Below are positions 35,252 through 44,174 of a DNA stretch of 63,721 nucleotides, piece by piece. The translations under genes and the position numbers were made by a program. Below the pieces are notes generated by a model. The model was not told the origin of the DNA, did not search any database, and worked only from the letters and a program-made list of their open reading frames with translations. Each line of letters begins with the position of its first letter. The first letter of the stretch is position 1. This stretch comes from CAVXDP01 sp964562925 (GTDB lineage Archaea; Thermoproteota; Bathyarchaeia; 40CM-2-53-6; CAVXDP01), in contig CAZLVF010000006.1 in NCBI GenBank assembly GCA_964562925.1, positions 1 through 63,721 of the forward strand, in the 5' to 3' direction.

Positions 35252-35518
35252 ATGTGTCAAGAATTGAGTAGTCTAGTACTCGATACAACAAACGTAGAAC
35301 AAGAGATAGACCTGCTGAACACGGCTACCAAACGTTTACGTCTGAACCGGTTTCCCGGCTCCACTTTCTATCCATGGTGTAGAGTTAGAGACCCCGTGGA
35401 AGATCACTTTCTGGTTCTACATCTTCCACCGGAGTATCGTTTCTCATGTCAAGATGTGGAGAGCTCTATCATACTGAACTCCGTTAAGGAAAGAGTTGCC
35501 GACGCTACAGCACGGTAG
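35252..35518 (+). CDS. Hypothetical protein
   Basis: An 88-residue frame with balanced composition (MCQELSSLVLDTTNVEQEID at the start, YRFSCQDVESSIILNSVKERV at the end). An AT-rich ACATAAAAAGC near 35202 could be its TATA box. No domain, membrane segment or metal motif is seen, and no family is recognised. It may be a real orphan gene or a chance frame. Confidence 0.35.
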   Translation: MCQELSSLVLDTTNVEQEIDLLNTATKRLRLNRFPGSTFYPWCRVRDPVEDHFLVLHLPPEYRFSCQDVESSIILNSVKERVADATAR

Positions 35519-35569
35519 CAGCTCCCAGCGGATATGGTCGCTGAGACTTTTTCCACGGAAGGTATAGCT

Positions 35570-36298
35570 TCAGGTATCCTGTTGTTTCTTCTCGAGGATG
35601 ATCCTTGCGTCTACAACGCTGGCGCCTTTTGTGTATACCATTGTTGGGTTGAGATCTATTTCTGATATCTCTGGGAAGTCCATTGCAAGGTCTGAGACTC
35701 TCAGTAGAGTTTCGGCTATGGCTTCTTCGTCGGCCGGGGGAAGGTTCCTGTAACCTTTCAGGATAGGGTAAGCCTTTATTTCATGGATCATTTCGATTGC
35801 GTCGGTTCTGGTGATTGGAGCTACTCTAAAAGTCACATCCTTCATTATCTCTACGAAGATTCCCCCGATCCCAAACATTACGGTTTGTCCAAACTGAGGA
35901 TCCTTGATAGCTCCTATGATTACCTCGGTTGCTTGCGGCGCCATCTTCTGAACCAATACGCCCACGATCCTAGCGTCAGGTCTATGGCGTTTCGCATTTT
36001 CCAGAATCTGATCAAAACCCTTCTTCACACTCTCCGATTCATTAAGTCCAACTAATACGCCGCTGGCCTCGGTCTTGTGGACTATGTCAGGTGAAACGAT
36101 CTTGAGGACAATAGGAAACCCTATTCTCCGCGCATGCTCGACCGCTTCCTCAGCCGTGCTTGCAACAATAAATTCCGGAACCGAAATCTTGTATCTGAGA
36201 CAGATCTCCTTCGCCTCGTTCTCAAGCAGATTAAGCCTTGACTCCTCTATCGCCCGGCTGATTATCTCCTCAACCTCTTTCTGTCGGATGATCTCCAC
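35570..36298 (-). CDS. Acyl-CoA synthetase (ADP-forming) beta subunit, ATP-grasp
   Basis: A 242-residue ATP-grasp subunit of ADP-forming acetate/acyl-CoA synthetase (ACD). Motifs: GFPIVLKIVSPDIVHKTEASGVLVGL, MFGIGGIFVEIMKDVTFRVAP, and EISEIDLNPTMV at the metal site. The enzyme makes ATP from acyl-CoA, ADP and phosphate, typical of archaeal peptide or sugar fermentation. Alpha-subunit and beta-subunit genes are often separate; the alpha gene is not in the window. Full length for the beta subunit. Confidence 0.88.
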   Translation of the reverse strand: MEIIRQKEVEEIISRAIEESRLNLLENEAKEICLRYKISVPEFIVASTAEEAVEHARRIGFPIVLKIVSPDIVHKTEASGVLVGLNESESVKKGFDQILENAKRHRPDARIVGVLVQKMAPQATEVIIGAIKDPQFGQTVMFGIGGIFVEIMKDVTFRVAPITRTDAIEMIHEIKAYPILKGYRNLPPADEEAIAETLLRVSDLAMDFPEISEIDLNPTMVYTKGASVVDARIILEKKQQDT

Positions 36299-36409
36299 GC
36301 CCCAACCAGCATGATGTTCAGGTTTTCATAGATTTCAAATTTTCTTGGGAAGTTGTGCTCCCCCATATCGTCTAGAGCTAGTCAACTCATAATCGACGGA
36401 AATCCTAAC

Positions 36410-37171
36410 CTAGGGAGTAGGTTCCTCACCGCCACTAAGTATCCTTGTTAGGGCTGCGTATAACTCAACAAAACCCGTGAAGGTCTTTGCAGACACAGGG
36501 GTCGGCTCGGAGATCAAACCGGCCTGTGATATGGCCCGTGCCAAGTCTCTGTTGATAAGTGAGGCGGTCTCTCCAAGTTGCGCTTCAAGAGAACTCTCAA
36601 GTGCCTCGAAATCCTCCGACCAAGCAGTCATCTGATCGAGCTCCTCCTCAGATACCAGATCGGTTTTCGTGATGGCGTAGACCTGCGGTTGAAGAAGCCT
36701 GTTATAGACCGCGGCCGCCATAAACATGTTGGATACGTAGTTTGTGGGATACTTCGAGAATACACCATCGAACAGGTATAGCACAGCCTTTCCTTCGTCG
36801 GAGATAGTCTTCGAAATATAGGGGCCGCTCTCTCTGAACGCGAACAACTCAAGCTGACCCGGGGTGTCAGCGAGCACTATATCCGCAGCCTCTTCCTCGA
36901 TGTTATGTCTTATCTCTTCCATGTGGTCAGCAATCAAGTCGGCCGCCATAACGAGAGCGCCGTTCGGCCCCAGTTGGTACTCCTCCATAAGACGCTGCGT
37001 ATCAACAAATACCCTGCAGTCTACGGTCGGGTTATAAGGCAAGTTGACTGCGCCAGGATCGAAATTGACTGTGATAACGTTCAGTTCCTTGAGCTTCAGC
37101 CAATCCTGGAAGGTGCTGACTAGATAGGATTTGCCGGACCCAGCCATACCCACGACAACTATAACATTCAC
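36410..37171 (-). CDS. GPN-loop GTPase
   Basis: A 253-residue GTPase of the GPN/XAB1 family. Walker A GMAGSGKS (8-15), the defining Gly-Pro-Asn loop QLGPNGAL (GPN at 68-70), the G3-like DTPGQLELF, and the G4-like TKTDL. GPN proteins dimerise and in eukaryotes assist RNA polymerase II assembly; archaeal homologs are single genes whose client is not certain. The C-terminal acidic tail is short. Separated by about 110 nt from the ACD beta gene downstream. Confidence 0.9.
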   Translation of the reverse strand: MNVIVVVGMAGSGKSYLVSTFQDWLKLKELNVITVNFDPGAVNLPYNPTVDCRVFVDTQRLMEEYQLGPNGALVMAADLIADHMEEIRHNIEEEAADIVLADTPGQLELFAFRESGPYISKTISDEGKAVLYLFDGVFSKYPTNYVSNMFMAAAVYNRLLQPQVYAITKTDLVSEEELDQMTAWSEDFEALESSLEAQLGETASLINRDLARAISQAGLISEPTPVSAKTFTGFVELYAALTRILSGGEEPTP

Positions 37172-37686
37172 TCATCAATCCCGTCCGACTCTAAGATTCA
37201 GCAAGCCCAATTCGTAAAGTAAAGCCCTAGAATTCTCATCGCGAGCTGAATTTAAGGCTGTCAATCGATGACAGCGACAATGAACCCTACCTCGGATATT
37301 TCTTATAAGAACTGCCAGTGTTAGCTTGGAGATTCAACCGCATAATGAGGCGGGATTGGGGACAGGTACCGAGCAGGAATTGTTGCAACAACCGCGATAT
37401 CATATGTACCCGACTGGTATTAGGAAGGATTCAGGGTAAGCAGTTACACCACTCTGTGTATCTCTCTAAAGATGAATATACCATCTAGGTTCGAGTTTCT
37501 AGATCGAGTTCTATGCTCTCGCGTTGCAGTTGGTCGTGCGCTTAGGTGGCTCTGGCTCTCACATCTATGGGTTACAACAAATTGATTCAGGATAGCTTCC
37601 GGAGCGAGCCTAAACATTATGGCGTGAAAAAATATTTGGTTCGATCTGAAGGTCGGAGAAAGCTCCAAGGCCCAGCAGCGTTTGCG
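37172..37686. other. Intergenic region, no supported gene
   Basis: About 515 bases between the GPN GTPase start and the cinA stop. It holds one perfect 12-bp palindrome, TTGTTGCAACAA (37380-37391), which could bind a dimeric regulator. Open frames on both strands have no family character, and no tRNA was found. Confidence 0.4.
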
Positions 37687-38505
37687 TCAGCTCACATGGA
37701 CGCCCTTTCTGCTGGCAAGGGGTTTGACAACCGTCCTTACCGCTTTCAAGATCTCTTCTCTTGTCTCTCTCTCATCTGATGAGGTGGCTGAGAAGTGAAG
37801 TTCAAGCTTGGAACGTTTCAGTCCTCTGCCGCCTCTTGGATGGGACTTGATGAAGACGTTTGGATAACGGTTCATAGCCCTATCTATTATGGGTGAGAGC
37901 TCAGATTCGACTATCCCCTGTACCATGATACTCTTGTCGTAATAACTGGCCTCTCCAGTCCTCGCTCTTATCATCGGCGCGATGCTCGATTTGAATATGG
38001 CCCTCATCTCCTTCGGAACTCCCGGAAGGCAGATTATCTTTGTACGACCCTTCTCGGTCAATACGGCTGGAGCACTTCCAACAGGGTTCACAACAGGCTT
38101 GGACCATAGTGGTAACCTTGCCATCTTGAGTCTCGGGCGGTTCAAATGAATAGTCTCTCCGGGAGCGATCCTGCGGTAGTGTACCTTCATAAACTCGATA
38201 GCCGTCCTGTTAAGTTGGACTGGTCGGTGGATTGCCTTGGCTAATCCTCTTAGGGTCATATCATCATGAGTCGGTCCAAGTCCGCCAGTCGTGATAATCA
38301 TATCCGGCTTTCTCCTCAGCGCCTCGCGGAGTGAGGAGGCTATCCCCTGGAGATTATCTTCCACAGTGGTTTCCTTGGAGACGCGGCCACCTAGTTTCGC
38401 TATCTGACTTGCAAGCCATCGTGCGTTTGTATTCAGTGTTTTGCCTATTAGAAGCTCGTTACCTACGCATAAAAGTTCAACAGTGCAAAGGGGGCGGGGT
38501 CTCAT
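37687..38505 (-). CDS. cinA: CinA-type molybdopterin-binding-fold protein
   Basis: A 272-residue protein with the MoaB/CinA N-terminal domain: VELLCVGNELLIGKTLNTNARWLA, then IITTGGLGPTHDDMTLRGLAKA, then ICLPGVPKEMRAIF. It lacks the C-terminal NMN amidohydrolase domain of bacterial CinA, as in many archaea. The N-terminal domain has ADP-ribose pyrophosphatase activity in characterised members. It starts 20 nt after the stop of the small zinc-ribbon gene and is probably co-transcribed with it. Confidence 0.88.
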   Translation of the reverse strand: MRPRPLCTVELLCVGNELLIGKTLNTNARWLASQIAKLGGRVSKETTVEDNLQGIASSLREALRRKPDMIITTGGLGPTHDDMTLRGLAKAIHRPVQLNRTAIEFMKVHYRRIAPGETIHLNRPRLKMARLPLWSKPVVNPVGSAPAVLTEKGRTKIICLPGVPKEMRAIFKSSIAPMIRARTGEASYYDKSIMVQGIVESELSPIIDRAMNRYPNVFIKSHPRGGRGLKRSKLELHFSATSSDERETREEILKAVRTVVKPLASRKGVHVS

Positions 38506-38524
38506 GGGTTCTCGGCTTTTTAGT

Positions 38525-38731
38525 TTACTTCTTGGAAAGCCACCATTTCAGATACTCTTTCTGTTTCCTCTTCTTCTCGTCGTCGCTTCTGGCTCTGGAG
38601 TCAAGCATCTTCTCCTTTGCCTCCACGATCTGTTGGAAGGTGAAGGTTAGTCCACAGCTCCTGCAGCTATATTGTTTCAGAGACATATCATATGAGAGCT
38701 CTCCGCCACATTCTGTACAGTAATAGGGCAT
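38525..38731 (-). CDS. Small zinc-ribbon protein
   Basis: A 68-residue protein: an N-terminal zinc ribbon (YYCTECGGELSYDMSLKQYSCRSCGLTFT, four cysteines in two CxxC knuckles) and a strongly basic helical tail (EKKRKQKEYLKWWLSKK). The family is widely conserved in archaea, with no assigned function; the tail suggests nucleic acid binding. It precedes cinA in the same orientation. Confidence 0.75.
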   Translation of the reverse strand: MPYYCTECGGELSYDMSLKQYSCRSCGLTFTFQQIVEAKEKMLDSRARSDDEKKRKQKEYLKWWLSKK

Positions 38732-38861
38732 GATCGTCTATCCTCCAGACCAACCTGTACTATGTTTGAAACTGGAGTATTCAACGTTTGCGCAAGGAGA
38801 AAAAAGGTTGTTAAGCGAATGCCAAGATCTACTTCTATACCTATGACTATGAGTTCACGAT

Positions 38862-40445
38862 CTAGACCAGTTTCTCTCCGCATTCGACGCAGAACTTTGC
38901 CTTCTCCGCGACCTCGGTTCTACATCTCGGACAGAGTCTCACTAAGCTTGGGTTTGATTCAGGTTGAGGCGTAGGCTTCAGTGTAGGTTCAGCGTTCAGG
39001 TTGGCGTTTCTCTTTCTATAGAGCCTTCTCACGAACGGTCTGATGTAGGGTGTTATCGCGGATCGTTTCCAGACGACTGCGCCGAAGGCGGCTACACCTG
39101 TAAAGACCGATACGGCAGCGTATGTCCAAACGTAATCTTCTCTCCACACCGCGGTGACCGTCCTCGGTCCGTCCATAACGATAGTGGATGTTGGGGAGGT
39201 TGTGCTTACATCTCCTGTCCAAGATGAGAAGACATGATTTGCTCCTAGGATGCCCCAAGTCTCCATAGGAACCTTGGTCGGGCTGACGGAGAAGCTGGCC
39301 GTTGACTCAGCCTTATACCAACCCTCACCTGTGGTTGAACCGTAGTCGGATATCACCTGTAGGTAGTACTGAGCATCCCAGTTAGCGGTCAGCGTCTTCG
39401 GCGAATCCATAACAACTGTCACACTTGGCGAAGTTGAAGTTACGTCTCCACTCCACCCTACGAAACTTAGACGCGACTGGCTCGGAACCTCATTCGCAAC
39501 CGCGGTTGCGCTCACCGTCACGGATGAGCCTTCATCAAACCAGTCGCTGGAGCGATCGATGGTCCCCTCATTCGGGTTGATCGTTAGATAATACTGGGTT
39601 TTCCAATTCGCTGTGAGCGTGTGAGGTCCGTTCATGGTTATCGTGACAGTAGGCGAGGTTGAGGTCAAGTCTCCAGTCCAACTGGTAAAGACATATCTCG
39701 TGTCGATGCCTCCCTCAACTGGCGTGGTTACTGAGGCAGTAGCAACTGATCCAGCATCATACCAGTTGTCGCCAACCGGGTTGCCATAGGTGGAGCTAAC
39801 CGTCAACTTATACTGAGTAACCCAGTTCGCCTTGATCGCTTTCGAGCTGTCCATTAGTACCGAGTTCGAGGCCTCATGCGGATCTGCAGAGAACGTTGCT
39901 CCGGACCAAGAGTCAAACCTATACTGCGTCCCAGCTCCCCCTGGTACGATGTCCTTTGCTGATATGCGAGCCCACGTCCCAGCCGGATACCATCCCACGC
40001 CGGCCACAGGTCCATGTTCAGATTGAATCTGCAGATAGAACAGAGTAAGGTAGTAGAACGTATGAGACGCATCACCCGACAAAGAGAATGACCATACGTT
40101 ATCGGGGCAATAGAAGGCGACCCAACTGTACCCAGAATACCACGGAAAACCAGAATAGTATGGGTATCCGTCTGGAACATAACTATCTATAGCGATCTCA
40201 TGCGAAACGGCATCGCTCATCAGCCTAGTCCATGTTTGGCCGCCGTAGATGGTTGTATTGTAGACTCCGTCAACCCATATACGGGCATAGTAGAATGAAG
40301 GGAGACCGTACGTGTTGATTGAAACGTTGTAGGACGTAGCTGCATGGGCGGGTCCAAGGCTACTAGAAACCCCCGTTATTGAAAGAATAGATAACAGAGC
40401 AAGGTAAATCGTCAGTCGAGCTATCCTCGCGGCGGTGGGTCTCAT
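38862..40445 (-). CDS. Secreted, membrane-anchored repeat protein with cytoplasmic zinc ribbon
   Basis: A 527-residue protein. The signal peptide is residues 1-35 (LTIYLALLSILSITGVSS then AHAA). Four tandem repeats of about 80 residues follow from about residue 135; each has a QYxLTVxSxYG start, a WY turn, and FxSWxGD...STSPTxTITMDGPxTLTANW at the end. These are of the InlB B-repeat/Flg_new-like beta-grasp type used in bacterial and archaeal surface proteins. A TM helix (about 436-458, AAVSVFTGVAAFGAVVW) is followed by a basic, proline-rich tail and a C-terminal zinc ribbon (CPRCRTEVAEKAKFCVECGEKL), placing the ribbon inside the cell. It may act as an adhesin with signalling potential. Divergent from the metzincin gene. 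Confidence 0.8.
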   Translation of the reverse strand: MRPTAARIARLTIYLALLSILSITGVSSSLGPAHAATSYNVSINTYGLPSFYYARIWVDGVYNTTIYGGQTWTRLMSDAVSHEIAIDSYVPDGYPYYSGFPWYSGYSWVAFYCPDNVWSFSLSGDASHTFYYLTLFYLQIQSEHGPVAGVGWYPAGTWARISAKDIVPGGAGTQYRFDSWSGATFSADPHEASNSVLMDSSKAIKANWVTQYKLTVSSTYGNPVGDNWYDAGSVATASVTTPVEGGIDTRYVFTSWTGDLTSTSPTVTITMNGPHTLTANWKTQYYLTINPNEGTIDRSSDWFDEGSSVTVSATAVANEVPSQSRLSFVGWSGDVTSTSPSVTVVMDSPKTLTANWDAQYYLQVISDYGSTTGEGWYKAESTASFSVSPTKVPMETWGILGANHVFSSWTGDVSTTSPTSTIVMDGPRTVTAVWREDYVWTYAAVSVFTGVAAFGAVVWKRSAITPYIRPFVRRLYRKRNANLNAEPTLKPTPQPESNPSLVRLCPRCRTEVAEKAKFCVECGEKLV

Positions 40446-40500
40446 TCCTGAACGCTTCCCTCATTTCAGAGTCGTTTAGCCAAGTATATAACAATGCAGT

Positions 40501-40564
40501 GTGACCTTACACTTGATACCGTAGTGAAAGCGGCGACCTTACACCTGACAATGTAGTTAAAGCG
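40501..40564. repeat. Tandem 32-nt repeat in the divergent promoter of two surface protein genes
   Basis: Two adjacent copies of 32 nt (40501-40532 and 40533-40564) share 26 of 32 positions, with the invariant core GACCTTACAC and GTAGT-AAAGCG. It lies 56 nt before the leftward repeat-protein start and 111 nt before the rightward protease start, where a regulator could act on both. Confidence 0.7.
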
Positions 40565-40675
40565 CAACAATGTACAAACCTCTGTTAGAACTTGGTTGAA
40601 ATATCGCTTTTTGACCAAAAACATTGAAATATGCTCTGTACCGGTAACACTTGGAACATATCTGAGGAAACATGA

Positions 40676-42568
40676 TTGAAGCCGGCTGCTCTGATAATCA
40701 TTCTATTGACAGCGCTATCATTGATTCCCAACTTCGCCTCTCTCTCTAGTTCTTCATGGAATGAAACCTGGACCGGTTACACTTCCAGGAGGATAGTTCC
40801 ACTAACGATAAAGGTTGTATTCGTTGGATTGAACTCTGATGTACTTGAAACCAAATACATGATGTGGAGGGAGAACCTTCCGGAAAGTCAAACAAACCTG
40901 ATCTTGGTAGGCGACAACAATACTGGAGTCTTCTTCAACCTCACATACGACTTCATCTTCCCGGAGTCGGCCTATAAGAATGAGCTGTTGGCTTATCTCG
41001 AGGAGATCGGTCGTGCCGGACCCGCCTACAACCCATGGTGGGACATGTTCACCTACAATATCTTCTTCGATGCCCGCAAGGTAGAAAGTTGGCTTTACGA
41101 GAATAACGCCGAGTATGGCGGTCTTCCAGAGAACGGGTACACGTTTATCATAGCCAACTTGACCGAGCTCAAATCCGTGACGTATGAACAGATGAACGAC
41201 CCTAAGTCTTCTCCGCCAACCCCTCACTACTACAGTGTCAACTACGAGGACTGGGATAGAGACTACAGGCTTCGATATAGAGAGTTCGCTGTTGCTTGGG
41301 GCGGAGCTTACAGGTTATGGTTTCTAGATCTAAGCGCTGGTCCCGAGTATTGGACATGGGCGACCGAGTCAGATGTGCCTTATGTACCGCTCCAGGTAGC
41401 ACTCAAGGCTTTCAACATCGATGTCCGCACGCAATTCGGCAGAAGGTGGCTGTCAGAGTACATAGCCGACTACATAGGCGAAGCCGTGAGAAACTTTGCC
41501 ATTCCACAGTTTGTCTACCTTCCTAGATACAGTGGCCGCTACAGAATAGTCGCCTACCTCCTAGACAATAGAACTGAGGAGGAGAGAAAAGAGGTTACGT
41601 TAAGATCGACCGTCAACGCTGAATGGGTTAGCGAAGCCTTCGAACAGCTCTTTCCATACTCGAGAGTGGAAACCTCGGTCAAGATCAAGAGCGTCTCAGA
41701 CTATCCCGAACTTCAAGAGCAGATAGCAAACTATACCTATTCTAGCATTGACTCGTCAGGAACACCGTACATCGACCTAAGATCGGTCTACAGTTACCTT
41801 CAAGCCCATCTGAAGACATTTGTACCCGACTACCGTCGCGACCAAAGAGAGTTCACGATCCCGATCTTTGCCTTTGCATTCTCCGGCAACATCCGATTCG
41901 GCTACAGTTACAAATGGTACGTTATGGACGAGCCAACATTCAACAGAGACCTCTACGGCATCTCGCTTGGAGACCTTGCCATCATAGGCTTATCCCATGC
42001 CGACTTCCTATTGGGCAACGAGGTTGATCCCCCACAGCCCAACAAAGGGATCGGATACACACAGCTCATAATCCACGAGGCAGGGCATATGATCGGGCTT
42101 ATGCATCCGCATCAGTACGGCTCCCTAGGCGATTATGTCTCATCCGCTATGAGCTACTATACGTGGGAATACAACTTCAGCCGGTTCGACCTAGACGCGG
42201 TGCAAAGAGCTCAAGCAGACCAGTTTATAATGGAGGCTTCATCGATGCTGGAGCAGGCTAAGAACACTATGACCGACCGACTACCTTCATTTGAGTTACG
42301 GAACAGGATCGACTCAGCTGAGGATCTATTGACAAAGGCTCAACAACAGTACACGATGATGAACTATGTCTCAGCCCTCCAGTACGCGAAGAGCGCGGTT
42401 GAGACCTCGAGAGAAGCCTTAACAGAGGCGAGGAACCAGTGGCTCGCCTTGCCTATATACACGTTGCTTGGAGTTGTGATCGGGATCGCTATCGGTCAAG
42501 TTGGCATCCCGTACATTAGGAAGAGGAGACTGGAGGGCGCTTCTAGAACGGTGCAAAACCGTTCGTAA
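40676..42568 (+). CDS. Membrane-anchored metzincin-like metalloprotease
   Basis: A 630-residue protein. N-terminal signal peptide (residues 1-25, LIIILLTALSLIP). The zinc motif HEAGHMIGLMH (467-477) is the full metzincin HExxHxxGxxH, and 15 residues after it SSAMSYY supplies a Met-turn candidate (M492). After the catalytic part comes a helical stalk (about 525-590), then a TM helix (about 597-615, LLGVVIGIAIGQVGIP) and a basic cytosolic tail KRRLEG. It is likely anchored outside the cell. The roughly 460-residue N-terminal region has no known family. Starts with TTG. Divergent from the repeat protein gene. Confidence 0.8.
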   Translation: MKPAALIIILLTALSLIPNFASLSSSSWNETWTGYTSRRIVPLTIKVVFVGLNSDVLETKYMMWRENLPESQTNLILVGDNNTGVFFNLTYDFIFPESAYKNELLAYLEEIGRAGPAYNPWWDMFTYNIFFDARKVESWLYENNAEYGGLPENGYTFIIANLTELKSVTYEQMNDPKSSPPTPHYYSVNYEDWDRDYRLRYREFAVAWGGAYRLWFLDLSAGPEYWTWATESDVPYVPLQVALKAFNIDVRTQFGRRWLSEYIADYIGEAVRNFAIPQFVYLPRYSGRYRIVAYLLDNRTEEERKEVTLRSTVNAEWVSEAFEQLFPYSRVETSVKIKSVSDYPELQEQIANYTYSSIDSSGTPYIDLRSVYSYLQAHLKTFVPDYRRDQREFTIPIFAFAFSGNIRFGYSYKWYVMDEPTFNRDLYGISLGDLAIIGLSHADFLLGNEVDPPQPNKGIGYTQLIIHEAGHMIGLMHPHQYGSLGDYVSSAMSYYTWEYNFSRFDLDAVQRAQADQFIMEASSMLEQAKNTMTDRLPSFELRNRIDSAEDLLTKAQQQYTMMNYVSALQYAKSAVETSREALTEARNQWLALPIYTLLGVVIGIAIGQVGIPYIRKRRLEGASRTVQNRS

Positions 42569-42588
42569 AAGTGTTATCGTAGAACTCG

Positions 42589-42945
42589 TTAGTGTGTGCC
42601 TCTAACCTTCAGGAGCCTTGACATCAATTCCTGAGGGTTTTTTGAAGGTTCCAGACAGACCTGTCCAACACAGGTGTACGCCGTAGGTACATTTGAATCA
42701 GCGTAGCCGAGAACGTCTATTCTATCTCGGTCTACATCGAGATCTAGGACTTGAACTGCCTTCCTTGAGGCGTAGAACCTCAAACCTTCATCGCGCAGGT
42801 TCGTAGTTGCCGGATCCTTATAGGCGGCCCGTGCATAGCCAGATGTCATGATACCGTATGCTCCATAGGTTTCCTCGAAGATGCCGAGCGTTTCCTTCGC
42901 TTTTCGAAAGGCTTCCTCACCCCATTCATGCCAGAGAATTTCAGC
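42589..42945 (-). pseudogene. YyaL/DUF255 thioredoxin-domain protein, internally deleted remnant
   Basis: The frame is open from 42945 (just after a TAG) to the stop at 42589. It joins the N-terminal WHEWGEEAFRKAKE segment, usually found near residue 25 of the roughly 670-residue YyaL family, to that family's C-terminal end (DPATTNLRDEGLRF, VPTAYTCVGQVCLEPSKNPQELMSRLL). Everything between, including the thioredoxin-like CxxC and the glycosidase-like barrel, is deleted. No start codon precedes the N-terminal part in frame until the ATG at 42849. Non-functional by inference. Confidence 0.65.
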
Positions 42946-43046
42946 CTATGCCGTTCCAGAGATCTCGAACTACTAGCGTGGTACGGGACGCGTCATCTTA
43001 GAGTATTGTAGAATAGGTTTATTGTCTACCATTTGGCTGAAGCCGA

Positions 43047-44135
43047 TTAAAGATACTTTTTGATTGTTGGAGGCGATGTCTCGAACCTTTGTAGGTTGGA
43101 CACTTTGACGCCGACCAGCCTGATCTTTCTCTTGTCTTCCTCAAACTCTTTGAGAAGGTTTCTCGCTGCGCCAGTGATCGCGCTCTCGTCTATCATGTGA
43201 TAAGAGAGACTTTTACTCCTTGTGAAAGTTTCAAAATCTTCGAACCTTACCTTGAGAGTGACCGTTTTGAAGAGAAGCTTCGAGTCTCTTAGCTGAGCGG
43301 CTAGTCTAGCGCCAATAGCGTCAATGGTTTTCGTTACCATCAATACATCATCAACATCTATCTCGAATGTATGTTCACCGCTCAGCGACTTCGGTTCTTG
43401 CTCGCCCTCGTACACCTCGCTTTCATCGGTTCCGTTAGCGACACACCATAGTTCGACGCCATATTTTCCAAGTATTCGTTGTAGGTCCTCTCTTGAAGAC
43501 CCTGCCAGTTGTCCGATCGTGTAGATCCCCATATGTTTCAGAACCTCTCTAGTCTTCTTCCCAACTCCGGCGATTTTCGAAGCTGGAAGGGGCGCCAAGA
43601 AATCTTTGACCCTGTCGGGAGTAACTATCGTTAACCCATCAGGCTTCTTGAAATCAGAAGCTATTTTCGCCACGGATTTGTTAGGAGCCACTCCAACCGA
43701 GCAAGTCAATCCCACTCTTTCGGAGATAGCCTTCTTTACAGCCTTCACGAGACTCTCGGGGCTGTCGTACTCCTTAACCCTGCGTGTAACGTCTAGAAAT
43801 GCTTCGTCGATTCCACGCTGCTCAAACCTATCCGCGAAGCCTCTTAGAATGTTCATAACCCTCTCACATACCTCGAGATAAAGGTCCATGTCAACGGGCA
43901 GGTATACCCCGTTTGGGCAGAGTCTGTAAGCGGTTGAGATCGGCATCCCAGACCTCACACCGAACGTCCGGGCCTCGTACGAGCAAGTAGAGACGACTCC
44001 ACGCCCAGTTCCCCCCTTGGGGTCGGCGCCCACGATAACAGGTTTACCCTTCAGGGAAGGGTTCCTAAAGATTTCAACAGACGCGTAGAAGGAATCCATA
44101 TCGACGTGGAATATTACTCTCTGACCTTTGCTCAT
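43047..44135 (-). CDS. dinB: DNA polymerase IV (Y family)
   Basis: A 362-residue translesion polymerase. Catalytic motifs: FHVDMDSFYASVE at the N-terminus, YEARTFGVRSGMP, RGIDEAFLDV (second carboxylate pair), and the helix-hairpin-helix KIAGVGKKTREVLKHMGIYTIGQL. The little finger domain follows (SLSGEHTFEIDVDD). The C-terminus ends in PPTIKKYL, which could be a degenerate PCNA-interacting peptide. It copies damaged DNA with low fidelity. It lies 39 nt behind the LigD-like phosphoesterase gene in the same direction, suggesting a DNA repair operon. Confidence 0.93.
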   Translation of the reverse strand: MSKGQRVIFHVDMDSFYASVEIFRNPSLKGKPVIVGADPKGGTGRGVVSTCSYEARTFGVRSGMPISTAYRLCPNGVYLPVDMDLYLEVCERVMNILRGFADRFEQRGIDEAFLDVTRRVKEYDSPESLVKAVKKAISERVGLTCSVGVAPNKSVAKIASDFKKPDGLTIVTPDRVKDFLAPLPASKIAGVGKKTREVLKHMGIYTIGQLAGSSREDLQRILGKYGVELWCVANGTDESEVYEGEQEPKSLSGEHTFEIDVDDVLMVTKTIDAIGARLAAQLRDSKLLFKTVTLKVRFEDFETFTRSKSLSYHMIDESAITGAARNLLKEFEEDKRKIRLVGVKVSNLQRFETSPPTIKKYL

Positions 44136-44174
44136 TCCGATCAGACATGCATCTAATCTGAATAGTTCTCTCTT

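Noticed and set aside
35252..35518. Strong functional claim for the 88-residue frame
   Set aside because: No motif or family pattern; kept only as a low-confidence hypothetical.
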